Shown here piece after piece: positions 46,683-59,644 of a stretch of 64,000 nucleotides of DNA. A model generated the notes under the pieces. That model saw only the letters and a list, made by a program, of their open reading frames with translations. It was not told the origin of the DNA and did no database searches. This DNA comes from Fragilaria crotonensis. Lineage: Eukaryota; Bacillariophyta; Fragilariophyceae; Fragilariales; Fragilariaceae. The stretch covers positions 1-64,000 of the forward strand of contig JAKSYS010000229.1 in assembly GCA_022925895.1 (NCBI GenBank), read 5' to 3'. The stretch's first letter is position 1. The number at the start of each line of letters is the position of its first letter. The translations under genes and the position numbers were made by a program.

Positions 46683-47176
46683 AGTTGTGTGTTGATGTTG
46701 TTGTGCGCCAATGCGTCAAGATGCGGTTCTATGGAGTTGTGTGAGTGTTGATGGGTATGGTGGTATAATTGTCAACCTCTGAACTCTGAACTCTGTATAA
46801 CACTCTGAACTCTGAACTATGAAACTTAATGAACGATAGATGCTCTACTGGAGTACGAGAACTGTATCATATGGACACCCAAGGATTTACGTGTGAGATG
46901 GCATGCCTGCGAGACAGTAAGCGTCCAGGACTACAAGTATGCCTGCTGGAACGCTGGCACTTGTGGCGGTACGATTACTTGTACTACGACTACACATCAA
47001 GTTCTTGTCAGTACAACAGTACCGGTGTTCCAGTGCTGCAGTACATCGACAACTGCGGCCGCAATGCCCAAGAGCCCGCGCGCACGTCCTCACGAAACAA
47101 CATCTTGTTGTCATTGCTCCCCCAAAATCAAGGAGATGTCCCTTAGCCATGAAATCATGATCACTAACGATTAACA
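46683..47176. other. Divergent promoter region, 0.5 kb
   Basis: Between two divergent genes. Contains GAACTCT repeats (46780-46815) and a GTAC-rich stretch (46845-47050). No supported gene. Confidence 0.45.
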
Positions 47177-49543
47177 ATGAAACAATCTAAATTACAACCG
47201 AGCGAAACAGAACGAGAACGACTCTTGCTTCGCGAATGTCTATACGCGCTCCAGGGGATGAACGGGGAGAATCTCCATTTTGATTCCGTGGTCGAGCCTA
47301 CTCATACTGGTAGTACTACCGGTACTGTTGTATTCAAGTGCGATTTTCGAAATGATGTCTGTCACGATCCAGCCTTGGTTGCCTCCTCAAACTTGGTCAT
47401 GGCGCGCATGACGCGATGCAACAGTTGTGCGGAGAAGTGGGTTGGTATTACCGTCGAATACAGACCTACATGGATTCGTCTCATTCCCATGATGCCATTG
47501 CTCGCGCATGGGCCGAGGCATTGGCACTGCAACTCAACCAATCGTATCATACCTTGTTGGCTGATCTTGATTATCAACTTCAACAAGAACAACAAGAAGG
47601 TAGTGGACATGACGCTGTGCCAGATCTGACACTCCGACGTCTCATGATTCGACTCGTGGAACCTGCTGGCCAACTTAGAACCTTGGCCATTCTTGTCGAT
47701 GGCATGGCAAATCTTTCTGGAGGTCCACTCTTGACAGCGTTACATCGACATTCAATTCATGGAGATACACGACACTCGACGTTGACACAGAACATGTTGC
47801 GAGCCGCCTCCCAACCGTGGTTTCGTGCACTTTACTTGTGGACGATTCAAGGCGAATTGGTGCCGACCGATTTCTTTGTCCAGCTAACCACTGCCGAGCG
47901 TTCCAACCATGCCAACAATATTGGTGCCACGACTGCTTCTACCACTGGCGATGTATGGCACTCGTCCTTCAAACTCGTACAAGAACAGGTGCCAGAAATT
48001 CTTCCGCCGAGTTTGGTTCAACCATCATTCAATGTTGGCAAAGGAATCAATTTTATACGGCACTGTCTACTAGAACATGGATGGAAAATGGATTTAAACG
48101 ACGATTCTAATGCCGAAGCGTGTGACGATGATCCAGAACGCTTGGGCTACCAATATGCAGATGACAACAAATTGATACAAACGATGAAGCGGGCCGAACA
48201 ACAAGTCAATCAACACATTGTCATGTCACTCAAGGAGAAACATCATCTGGTGCAACATTTACGTGGTTTAAAGCAGTTCTTGCTGTTGGGCCAGGGAGAC
48301 TTTTCTCGGTCCTAATGGATGGGCTCCATTCCGAGTTTGATGGAAAGGGCATTGCTGGAATATATGACTATTCCTTGATGAGTGTCGTTGATGCTGCTCT
48401 CAAGAGCACAAACGCTATCGACTTGCCTCCATATGTTTTGGGACGTCTTGGTGTCAAACTGAAGTTAGAGGAGAACGAAGATGCTCGCTATCAGTTTGGA
48501 CCTCCAAAGGGCACAGAACGCTCAGAGACTCGGACAGGTTGGGACATTTTCGCACTCGAGTATCGAATTCCAGAACCACTTGCCGCGATTGTTCATACGC
48601 GGGCGATGCACCAGTATCACCGTCTTTTTACCCTTTTGTTTGGTCTCAAACGTGTCGAATACATGCTCAATCACACATGGCGACAAAGTACGGCACTGCA
48701 CCATGCCATTCAAATTTATGCCCAACACAACGCCATTCAAGCGGCCACCAATGCAGAATACGCCCAAACCACGGCGCTTCTTCGTCACATATCCATGGTG
48801 CGCCAATCCATGATGCATTTCGTCGTCAATTTAAAGAGTTATCTCTTCTTGAAGTCCTTGAAGGTGCATGGAACACACTAGTGACACAACTTGAGAATGG
48901 TGCGTCATCACTTGACGACATTATTCAAGCACACGATGCATACCTGGCGGACATTGTGCAAAAGAGTTTATTGGGAGATGACGATGATCATGATGGTACA
49001 TCCACTGCTAATAACAATGAGGACGAGGAGGATGTCGTGGCGGAAGCATTGGGGATTCAATTGCAAACCTTGCTCACGCTGGCGCTCGAGTTTTGTACCT
49101 ATCAAAAACAGCTCTTCCACGATGCAATCCAACAAGCTGAACGGGCCACCGAAAAGCTCAAGGAAGCCGACCGACGTCTCAAAGAAGGGCATTGGGGTTT
49201 TGGTTCCGAGAGGGATGTCAAGGAAGCCAAGACATTCTTTGGGTTGACGGACGAGGGGAAATTAAGGAGTGTGATTACCATGGAGAAGGACTTTCATCGA
49301 AGCACGGGACAGTTCTTGACGTACATCCATCAGATTTCTCACGGTACAACAGCATCAGCATTTGGGGACACAATAACGAGATCGCCGTCAACAAATGACA
49401 GCGTTTCGACTTTTGTAAGGCGTGATCAATTCAGTCATGACGCATTGAATTCATTGACGTTCCAATTGGACTACAGTAGTTTTTTACAATGTTGGTCGAC
49501 AGTAATGTTCGATTTTGCAACACGATGGTGTAAAAATAACTAA
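47177..49543 (+). CDS. Gamma-tubulin complex component 3 (GCP3/Spc98 family)
   Basis: GCP3 builds the gamma-tubulin complex that nucleates microtubules. The protein matches animal GCP3 along its length: HDAMQQLCGEVGWYYRRIQTYM, DLTLRRLMIRLVEPAGQLRTLAILVDG, SQPWFRALYLWTIQGEL, FNVGKGINFIRHCL, then RGLKQFLLLGQGDF (the strongest signature), GWDIFALEYRIPEPLAAIVHTRAM, LFGLKRVEYML, EVLEGAWNTL and DDIIQAHDAYLADI. The length (~790) is a little below the human protein (907). The frame changes three times: near 47395, at the TTTT run 48301-48304, and near 48812. Conserved residues continue across each change, so one-base homopolymer errors are the simplest reading. It is convergent with the acidic coiled-coil gene, 51 bp apart. 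Confidence 0.9.
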
Positions 49544-49594
49544 TCAGCTCATGGCGCAGAACACTCATTATCTAGACAAACGATGCGATACCAC

Positions 49595-52269
49595 TCATTG
49601 ACTAGGTCGTGTACGTTTGGCACTCGGCCTCGTATCATCCACGTCGTCATCGGTCAACGTTCCATCCAAACGACGACGTGACGGCGTACTTGGCAATTGC
49701 CTATCCAACTCGCGCCGTTTCCGCTGATGCGGCGGACTGTTGTCCATCTCAGCACAGCTGCTGTCGAAGTCAGACTTACAGTCTGCATCGTTGTAGTGGG
49801 CTGAGAGCAAGCTCCCGGCTTGTTCCCCATCGATCCCTTTCAAAAACATGTTAGTCATCAGGATAGGGTCAAACGCGTCAATGGAGGGGAAATGAGACTC
49901 ACCCAATTCTATCAGCTCATAATCAAGCCTGTCTTTCAGACTCTTCAAATCAGCTCTCATCTCAGCGACAAGGTTCTCCACACGCGATGCCTTGTCGGTG
50001 GTAGTTGCAAGAGCTCTCTCGTTCATGACACGCAATCTTCGCTGACGTGCCAGCTCGTTGCGACGTTGTAGCACCTGTGCTCGGAGCAGCGAGAGCTCGT
50101 CCCGAATGTCCTCCCATTCTCTAAACTTGGCTGGGACCCCCTTGTTTTCGATTTTGCCCAAGATGGCACCATTGTCATAAAGGCTAGAATTCAGTCCGAG
50201 CTCCAACGAAACGATGGGTATGTCTGCCATTCGCACAGCGCGACCAGCTGATGTCGGCAACATATTAGAACCAAAAGGCAGGAACGCTGACACAGTTTCC
50301 TTGACTCTGGTGGGGCCCTTCTCTCTAACATCCTTGGTCGATTCATTGGAACCTGCGTCGTCGGCATTATCCGCTTTCGACTCCTTACTGGGAATAGCAC
50401 TGATGGCTCCAACACCAAAATTTGCCATTGCGGCAAGATCAATACATCCAGCTACGGAAAGGGCTGTGTCAACCATGCCTTTCCATCGCGATACCAGCAT
50501 GGCATCTGAGAAGGACGAGACATCGTCTTCACAAGACAAGGATCCCAGAGAAAAAAAACCAACCCCGTACGGAAGTTTAACGCACGCCCGAGGACCTAAA
50601 AGACCGTCAACCTTTCCTGGCAGAGCTTGCGCCTTTTCGCTCGCTCTCTTTTTGTCAATGGGGTGGATCTTTTTGTGGTTCTTCTTATCCATCCCTTTGC
50701 CTCCCACACCACCAACCTTTGAGTCACCATTTACCGAGCCACTCACATCGGAAGGACCAAACCCGTGATGGGCTGTTCTAAGAGGCGCGGTCGTCATAAC
50801 AGAGCCGGCCACCGGCGCTTCAGTAGCGTCAAGCTCGCAGGGTGCAAAGACATGAAGCACTTGCCCGCTGCCGTATGGTGATTGCACTGTCTGTCCAGGT
50901 AGGATCCAAGCACTTGCTGGTTTTTCATGTTCGATCTTCAGACCCCTTTCCCAATCCATAAACGACTTGGCAGGAACGCCGCCAATGCCCGCCGCAGGTT
51001 GTTCCTCAGGTAACGGATCGTCCTTGACAGGAAGATTGGCAATCTCGGCCCCCTTTTGCTTCAAGACATGCAAGACATCCCGCATGACGTAGCTTCCCTT
51101 CCCGACCCCACGGCTTCGAGTCCTGGACTGAAGCAAATCCGCTGCCTTGACACATTCGAGCTGGATAGCATTAAACTCAGTGTTCAACAATGCGCCTTCT
51201 TGTTCAAGTCCCTTGACTTGAGCAAGAAAGTGAGCCCGCAAATGTGCCGAAACCGATTCCATTCGCTCTCGTTCCGCCTGGGCATCAATAAGTTCCTGTC
51301 GTGTCCTAGTGACCGTTTTGCGATACGAATTCAAGTCCGTTTCGACATCGGCAGGTTGGCGCTCCCATCGCATCATGCGGTGCTTCTTTTCGGTCCAGCG
51401 GACTCCGGTGGTAGCGGCGGGTTGAATGCCGTCACTGTTTACAATGTGCGGTGAAATTTCCGCATCTTCATCCGGTGGCAAAACAAAGACTCGACGGGAT
51501 TAAACCTGTCTGATCCAGCGCTGTAGGCAAGGCACTTCCAGCAGGGTCTGGCACCGTTCTCATCTTCGGACGGTCCGAATAAGTCCTCCTCCTCCTCGAT
51601 CGCTTCAACATCATCCTCGTCTCGACGATTCCTGTTCTGCGATTTCGCATTCAACTTACTTGCAATGCCGGTCGGCGACATGTGCGTCCTTGCAAGAAGC
51701 AAGTCATGCTTGACTTCCGCCTTGAATAAAGCGTGAAAGCCATCGACATCAGGAAGGAATCGCGTTCTTGTTCGTCGCTCCTCTTCGCCAAGAGAATCGA
51801 GGAAGGAAGCGCCAACTGGACGTGGTTCGACCTCTGCTTCTTCTGGCATTTTGTCACGAAGTACGTCGGCATCAGTTTCACGTGAATGGTGACGACCCCG
51901 AGTCGAGTACTGTGGCGCTGTGTCAGCACCGGAAGCCGGAGCCGAAACGGCAGATGGAGTATCAGCGGGTGGCTCTTCTTCCATAACTTCATCATCTTGC
52001 GATGTCCCCTCCTCGTCTCCTTCCTTCTCATCTGAATCCTCCTCTTGTTTGATAGCACTAGTAGCACCTCCATTCTCCGGATCATCCGTAGCGTCATACA
52101 TGCCATCTTCTGCATCGTCACCATCGGCTGTTCCTGCAGCGTCCGTGGTATCAACGTTGGTATCGGATTCCTCGTCATCTGGTTCGGTGCGAACTTCATC
52201 GTCGTAAAGGTCTTCATCATAGTGGTCGCCGTTGTGGCGGTTGCGACCTAGATTGCCGTTGGTCTCCAT
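49595..52269 (-). CDS. Acidic coiled-coil protein with PYGxG motifs, probably nuclear
   Basis: ATG 52269. The N-terminal ~200 residues are highly acidic, then FLPDVDGFHALFKAEVKHDLLLART and a CWKC pair. The frame changes at T runs near 51481-51489; conserved-looking text (LPPDEDAEISPHIV) continues to the stop at 49595, giving ~890 residues. The middle has a coiled coil (SYRKTVTRTRQELIDAQAE), WILPGQTVQSPYGSGQVL and ACVKLPYGVGFFSLGSL (a repeated P-Y-G-x-G motif seen in many stramenopile proteins), and a second coiled coil (ELSLLRAQVLQRRNELARQRR). The C-terminus is basic (SAKRTRPSQ). A 66-nt segment at 49837-49902 has good intron signals yet is also open in frame. Function unknown. Confidence 0.65.
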
Positions 52270-53764
52270 TGCTTGCGTGACGGTTCTGCCGTTTTCGATT
52301 TCGTTGTTGTGGTTGTTGTTGGTGCTGAAGTAGGGATGTTGCGGAGGCGTCCTTCCGAAATGAATTTATTGTTCTTATGAGTGTCGTCGTCAGGGCTGGC
52401 CATGTGAAACGTCAGCGAGACTACAAACCAGGTACCTAGTCACCTACCAGTACTCTTGAGAGTATTTGTCGCAACAAGCAAGTAGTGTGAGTTAGGCTTC
52501 TCAACGAGGATGAGATTGAGGAGTTTTTCAAGTGATGTCATACGCATTACGCATTGCATGGTGTTGAATGAGGGAGGTCGAGCCACAGGAGAAATCAGAC
52601 ATTCAGCGACGTGAGGAGTCTGGTTGAAGTACGGCATGGAACGAACAGTGTTCCGTCCGCTCTACCAGTTCGGTACTCCAGTCCTACCGTACTGTACTCG
52701 TGATACAGTACGCAGTACGCCAACTGTGTCCGACGAAAACACTGGCACTGGTTGTACGTGGATGATGTACTAATTCCTCTGTAGCGTTGAGCTCGAAGGA
52801 AAACAAGAATTGCAATGCAAAGCCAACGCGCAATGGAAGGTATCAAAATTGAGAATCAAGGCCGTCTCCGACGCCAAGAATTCTTGAAGGAGCCTTGGCT
52901 ACACTCTGGAGGTGATTTGGAGGAAGGCTGCAAAGGAAGGAAGCCGGATATCCCTCTTCGATGTTTGGTACAACAACGACATGCACATGGGGACTTACAG
53001 TGGTTTTTGTTTTGAAGTGTATGTGGAGAATTGTGTCATCCTTTCATCATCCTCTAATCATTTTACTGGGTTATGGCGTACCGGTACTGTTCTCTCTACT
53101 GTCCTTCCTCGGCCCGTCCATGATGTCACACATCCGACACCGCGCGTATGAAATACTGTCGTACTGTATACTGGAATACAATTACAATGATGTCAAGCTG
53201 CGAAGCCGCCAAAATATAGTATCTTGTGCGCAGGGTCATATGTATTCATACTTCGAATGGTATCTTGAGCGGCCCCGCTCGATATTCCTATTTATTTCGT
53301 GTTTGATTGGGAGGAGTGGCTGCAGGCACATGTCCGGTATCCGATTGAAAATTACCAATGCTGTATATCTGTATGAAAATTCGCACCCTCGCTGTTCAGG
53401 GAATTTACGTGATACATCTGCGTTATACACTTGTATATACATGTAGTACCAATACTCCACTATTGCTACATACTTATGCAGCTGAAAAAGGTTTGCTGTA
53501 TCCATACTTTCTCTGTTCTCTCTTGGTGTCACGTTGGTCGTTTCTGCAATCTTCAAACATCTTCATTGGTCGGATATAGTGCTAACGTGACTTGAGAGTT
53601 GTTAGCTTGAAGGCGTATTGGATGGTTTGATTGAATTTTGTGGGCTTTTGGTTGTCACCATTATTGCATTCTGAAGTATCGGAGTATCGGTGATTGGAGT
53701 ACCCCACTTGCCAACTGCCATCATCTATCCTTGCAACGATCAAAACAAAACAAAGTTATACTCA
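52270..53764. other. Gene-poor stretch, 1.5 kb
   Basis: Divergent promoter region between the coiled-coil gene and the MYB gene. Short frames around 52815-53020 show no recognisable domain. GTAC-rich at 52670-52740. Confidence 0.45.
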
Positions 53765-55172
53765 ATGGCACCCTCGAACCCTTCCGTGCTCTCACCATCA
53801 CCATCACCGGCAGGGACGATTGTGTCTCCGTTGACAAGTATGTCTACGTCTACAAGTACGACGACAAACGCATCGGCTCAGGGGGAATCCAGTGCTGGCG
53901 ATTACACCAAGATCACATCACAATCAAACAACAGTGGTCCTGGTCGGTCGGGACGATGGACACCCGATGAAAAACTGTTATTTCTTCATGGGTTGAAACT
54001 TCATGGGAGAGGACGATGGAAAAAGATTAGATATTACCTTCCAACCAGGTACGTTGCAATGTTTGTGTGATGGTCACTTGCATTCCAAACTCCACGTCTG
54101 GACGTACAAGATGCCAATGATGGTTGGATATATATTTGAATGTCTGCCTCACCATTGCATTGCAACTCACATTTGTGTGCCACCAACCACTTACTTTTTT
54201 CCTTCAGAACGTTAATTCAGATCAAATCACATGCCCAAAAGGTTCTTAAACGAGAAGAACTGGGTGATAATGTGTTTTGCCATTAAAGGCAAATAAGGAT
54301 AAGGTCGATGCCTTACTCCAAGACAAGTCGAAATTGTACACCCAACGGATGAACGATCCAGTCACAACTCTCATGTCATCCGATGGTCGATATCATACAA
54401 TATCCATGCAGCAGCAGCAGGAAGAGACTGGATCCAACCATACGGAGCAGCAGCAACCACAACAGGGTCTACCGGTAGTGCAGACGCCATTGCCTCCTGG
54501 ATGTACGTAATTGTCATTCGGTGCCATGTTTGTTGCCGATATGTCATTGGAATAAAATTTCATTGTGTAGTTTTTCTCACCAAACCTACTCGCATTACCA
54601 CAGACCCCAGTCCTTACTACAAGACAACAGTTGGAAATCCAAGCCATCCAATGCCTCCTTATGTGTTCCAGACACCAGGAACAAACCATCCTCCAGATCC
54701 GATGCAACAACAATTATCCTCGGCAGGACCACCGTACAATACTAATCATCATCACCACAATCAACACCATTCGCCAATGATGCACCATCATCATCATCCA
54801 CAACAATCACAGCAGCAACAACACCACTACTACAATCATTCCCATCAACAACATCATCATCCACCACAACATGGCATTGTCCATCACATATCACCACCCC
54901 ATCCATCGCCACACCAACAACCACAACACTTGACGCCACCGCCATTCAAGGTGGGTGTCCAAGATGGCGCCAGGATGGTACCTGATGCCGGAACGGCTGC
55001 AGCACCCACAAACCGCCCTACTGAGCAGCAGCAGCAACAACAACTGTTCCCCCGAGTCTTACATCCACAAACACCGCAATCACGCAAGGCTACGACAGAT
55101 GCATTGGCGGCGGCTGCTCTGTGTGAATTGTTTCGTGGTGAAGGCAAGGATCTTGAACAAGTGAGTGTATAA
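53765..55172 (+). CDS. SHAQKYF-class single-repeat MYB transcription factor
   Basis: Exons 53765-54048, 54208-54502, 54604-55172. The MYB repeat is split by the first intron (GTACGT...CAG): GRWTPDEKLLFLHGLKLHGRGRWKKI-RYYLPTR then TLIQIKSHAQKVLKREE. The SHAQK motif in the third helix is diagnostic of the 1R-MYB class that includes plant circadian and light-response factors (CCA1/RVE-like, LUX-like relatives). The rest is very rich in Gln, His and Pro, typical of activation sequence, with poly-His/poly-Gln runs at 54740-54870. One base is missing at the TTTT run 54275-54278, where text continues in the next frame (PLKANKDKVDALLQDK). The stop at 55170 overlaps a possible donor (GTGAGT), so a further exon cannot be excluded. 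Confidence 0.85.
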
Positions 55173-55425
55173 GTGACAAAAAGTGACGCACACTTGCTTT
55201 CACGCGCACGCAGATCCCCTATTCACGTGTTCTTCACGACATTTTGCCACACATGACATTCAGTCGTCACCCATCACGAATGCTATTTGGTTTCTTGCCT
55301 GGTTAACAAGGGGCAGGGGTACTAGCAGATAAAATGCAGCTAAACTAGAGAATTAATTATGGCAACACAAAAACTGCTGGCCGTAGTTACCAGCTCTCCA
55401 CGGGTTTGAAAGTAGGAAAAAACCC
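55173..55425. other. Short convergent intergenic region
   Basis: 3' ends of the MYB and MiaB genes. Nothing else seen. Confidence 0.5.
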
Positions 55426-57997
55426 TCAAGGTACGATCCTACCCACCAAATAGTAGGTTTGACATTCATGGACCAACACTTGTACCAGCTTGCCACTCAA
55501 TTCATCAATATCACCATCACAATAACAAATGTACCCCTGCGTCGTTCGTCCCATCACTTGTGTGGGGACCTTGATGTTGCGCTCTTCCACCAAAATCTCC
55601 ACAGTCCGTCCCAACATGCGTTGTCGCCGTTCGGCGGCGTGCAATTTGTTTAATACGTTGATTCGTCCCAGGCGTTCTTGCTTGACACTATCATCGATTT
55701 GATTCGTCCAAACGGCGGCAGGAGTGTTGGGGCGGGGAGAGTAGGCAGCAGTATTGACAGAATCGAATTTCACAAGAGTCATCAAATCTAAAGTATCTTG
55801 GAAGTCCTGCTCTGTTTCCCCGGGGAAACCGACAATGACATCAGCTGTAATCGACGCTTCGGGAAGACGCTGATGATGACATGGGGACAACGTTTGTGTG
55901 AGAACTTTGGGGAAGCCAAGTAACCGCATCGTTGCGTTTGCATTCATAATCCTCGCTTACCGTTCGAATCCTATCCACAATCATGAGATACTTTTCTCTT
56001 GTATGACCGCGACCCATGGCAGCCAGAATCGCATTGGAACCGGACTGGAAGGGTACATGAAAGGAATGACAGGCGGAGGGGGTTTCCGCCACGGCATCAA
56101 TGACGCCCAAACTCATGTAGCGAGGATGCGATGTTACGAATCTCAAGCGCTCCAACCCCGGGACTGATCCTGCGGTACGAATCAGATCTGAAAATCGACG
56201 TTTCGGAACCATATCACGACCGTAGGCGCTATCGACACAAATGAATTACGGAGCGAGAGATGTGAGTGCGAGGAATGCATACAGTCGCAGTGGCAGTCGT
56301 CAGAGTAGCGTCATACGTACTCAATGTTTTGGCCCAACAAGGTAATTTCTTTATAACCTTGACTGACGAGCTGGGTAATCTCCGAAATGATACTTTCAAC
56401 AGGTCGACTTTGCTCCACTCCACGGGTAGTTGGTACGATGCAGAACGTGCATCGCTCATTACAGCCATAAATGACATTGACCCACCCAGCCACGGAGCTT
56501 GAACGACGAGGTTTAGTGGAGTCTTCCATGATATGAGCGGCATCCGTCGCTACGACTTGGTTACCATTCGACACATCCTCCAACAAATCTGCCAATCGGT
56601 TAGCATATTGCGGTCCCATGACAAGATCAACTTCTGGTGCTTTTCTCAACAACGCTTCTCCTTCTTGCTGAGCGACACATCCAGCAACGACAATGACAAC
56701 ATCTTCTCCTTCCCGTTTTCTTTTGGCATGAGGACCAATACGACTGTAGACTTTCTGTTCGGCATGATCCCGAATGGAACACGTGTTGAGAACTACCAGA
56801 TCTGGTTTTTTGAATTTCGTTTCTTCGTCTGGACCAAGTTTTCGGATGCCCAACGCCTGCAATTGTCCTTCCATGCGTTCACTATCGGCCTGATTCATTT
56901 GGCACCCCATGGTTTCCATCACATACGTCAAGTCCGGTCTAGTAGAAGTGGCAGTAGTCGCAGCACCACTAGTGCTGCTGTCATCATCATCATTGGAAGA
57001 CGACATCGTCTTCGGTAATAGTAGAGCTCCACCTAAGATACCTTGACCTGCAATTCCAATCTTGTTGCGGGGTCTCGTTGCGGCCATTTTGCGAACATCC
57101 ACCATGACATCGGCAACCTGGACCAGGTGGATGCCACGCACCGATTCGACCATGACAATGTCACCCGGCTTGTGTAAAAGACATGATACCAAAGTATATG
57201 CAATGATGAGGAAATTTGATGAGGGTTTTGAATGGATTTGTTCATGTTAAATCATGAATGTAACGAGTTGTTCAACTCCAATCGTCTGCTCCGCACATCC
57301 ACTCACCTTGGTATTCATGTGCATGATCTTTTTCCTCGCATCTGGAGGAAGGATTGGATCTAAATGATGATCGGCATGATCATCACTTTCATCGTCATGA
57401 TCACGGTCAACATCTGTACTGCTGCTTTTGCTGTTTGCATTTGTATTCACATTGACATTCACCCATCCGATACACCCCTTCTCTTCTCTCGTAATGGCAC
57501 AATTCGAAATTTGTAATGCCAATTCATCAAAGGCCAACGCTGCAGTTTTGAGCCCGTACAGTGTTTGAGTGGCCAATTCTTCTGTCGCAAAGAGAATGTG
57601 ATTCAAACGAATTGCCGTCAAATGCTGACGACCCGAAGATACAATTTTACGTGAATCCAATTCTTCACCCCGTTGGACGGGATACTTTGGCATCCTTTTG
57701 TTTCTTGATGATGTTGTTGTAGAAGTGGTTGATGTTGTAGCAGATGTTGTTGTTGCATATGCTTCTGCTGAAGATGATGTCCTTGGTACTTTATAGTCGG
57801 AAGACACCATGGCAAGCGATGATGCTATGGTACGTCCGTGTCGGACAGCGTCAACATCTACATTACCATCAGTCTTCAGAACTGGAATAGCAATAGGAAC
57901 ATTACAGTGACGTTTCAGGACTGACACAGTCACGAAGCTCTCACTAGGAACCAGTAGCAGAATCGACGCCGATATTAATAACACAAAAAAAGCTCAT
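55426..57997 (-). CDS. Parvulin-like PPIase fused to MiaB-type tRNA methylthiotransferase
   Basis: Exons 57997-57307, 57168-56321, 56228-55961 and 55869-55426; all introns are GT-AG and 90-140 bp. The C-terminal ~480 residues are a MiaB/CDK5RAP1-type enzyme, which adds 2-methylthio to i6A37 of t[41 protein letters not shown], the radical-SAM cluster [42 protein letters not shown] and a TRAM-like end. Ahead of it, across the first intron, is a parvulin-like fold: [42 protein letters not shown], then [18 protein letters not shown]. The start ATG 57997 followed by a T7 run gives a signal-like leader ([19 protein letters not shown]) only if one T is removed; plastid targeting is inferred. A misjoined pair of genes is the alternative. 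Confidence 0.8.
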
Positions 57998-59644
57998 CGT
58001 CATTCTCGAAACAACCCGCATGTTCTTTGTTTGGGATCAGCAAGTTCGTGCACATACAGTTTTTTCCGTCGTGTCGTCATGTCCATCAAATACGGGCACA
58101 GTACTCGTTCTTACCGAACCGTTGTTCATGGGCTGTAGACGTACTGTATGTATGTATGTATAGATGTATACACATCAGCATGTTTGTATGGGCAGTAGAT
58201 GTTGGTATTAGGTACTCGTATCCTCTAATTGTACTTTGTACTGGAGTACCATCTGCCGTACGCATATACTGGAGTACCTGTACTATTGTACATGGTACTG
58301 TGTAATATATGTATGAAATGATAGAGGTCTATGTTTAGTACGTCGTAAAGCCTACTTGTACCTGTACTCCGAGCATACAATTCGAATGGCTGCGGATGTT
58401 CTCCAGGAAGGTCCGGCCCAAGCACGTTTCGCGATTAACAGATGTACCTTAAGGATGTGCGCGCCAGCCAATGACCGGCCGGCGTGATGAGAGCTTGTTA
58501 GGATCTTTGTCGTATCATTCGAGCTGGCAAGGTTCAGCAAATGTCAGCAGATTTCTTTTTCGTCAGCAAATGTCAGCAGATTTGCTTTTCGTCAGCAAAT
58601 GTCAGCAAACTTGATTCTCGTCAGCAAACGTCAGAAGATGTCAGCATCACCGTAGCTTTTGTACTGGAAAAAACTCGTTTTCGTCATCATATGTCAGAAA
58701 ATGTCAGCAGATTCGAATTTCGTCAGCAGACGTCAGCAAATTCGTTTTTTGTCAGCGGATGTCAGCAGATCTGTCTTTTCGTCAGCAAGTGTCAGCAAAA
58801 ACGACGATGACGCTGGCATAACCAGTTTAGCACCAGCCAGACACAGAACGGAAATGATTTTCGCCTCCGGCCAGCGTGAATTCGACCTTGATTCACGACT
58901 AAGCGTGTATTGCCGGACCTTCCAGAGTTTCGTTGGATGGCACGACGACAGGTCACGAGCCACGAGCCACACACGGACGCCCAGATAAAGTGATATTGTA
59001 CCAGGTACTGGTACTGTACGTTGGTAGTTCTATGGTAGTCAGTTCCTTCGAATGTCCAAACCACTGCAACTGTATACCACAATTGTGAGTTCGGAGTACT
59101 GTACAATGTACACCGGAGACCGGAGTAATCCGGAGCAATTGCAGATTTCAGTCTTACTGTGCTCTAAACGTATCGATGACTCGAGGATGACCCTGCATAA
59201 AGAGACGTGCGATGGAAAATACGATTAAAAAAACCAGGAACAGATCCACACACGCTAATGGAGGGCTGCCCACGATTTGCGATGGATGAGACAGCGACGA
59301 TGATAAACGTTCACGCGATGCGTAATAATTCTAACCAGAAAATTCTTGTTTTCCATTGTTCCAACGCATTGCATGCTTTCGTTGTTTTTCACCGAATGCA
59401 GGGTGTCAACGATTGAGCGATAATCAGCGCAGAAATCTGAAAAAGGTATAATTGCCAGTGCCAAAAACTCTAGTTACTTAAAATCTTACGCCACCATGCA
59501 CTTAAGATGTAGTAGCAGGACTACTAACATGGCGGTCACGAACCAACTAATTATGGTAATCAGGAAGTTCGCTGAATGGGCCTGTCCTGGACATTCATTC
59601 CATTCTACACCCTGCTTCGGTGTCACTGGGGTTTTAGGCATGTC
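57998..59644. other. Intergenic region, 1.6 kb, with tandem repeat
   Basis: No supported gene. Includes GTAC-rich stretches (58140-58375, 58990-59110), a short GTAT run, and the degenerate repeat at 58536-58799. Confidence 0.5.
58536..58799. repeat. Degenerate TGTCAGCA-based tandem repeat
   Basis: About seven imperfect ~30-bp units, each built of TTCGTCAGCAAATGTCAGCA plus a variable A/T-rich spacer. Each unit carries two or more GTCAGCA boxes. One unit is interrupted near 58640-58680. Confidence 0.75.

Noticed and set aside
51920-52207. Plus-strand Ser-rich frame
   Set aside because: Antisense shadow of the acidic N-terminus of the coiled-coil gene.
54742-55147. Minus-strand Val/Asp/Cys-rich frames
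   Set aside because: Antisense shadows of the His/Gln-rich MYB activation region.
58536-58799. Regular repeats suggesting a CRISPR-like array
   Set aside because: Units are degenerate, spacers are short and A/T-rich, and the genome is eukaryotic.
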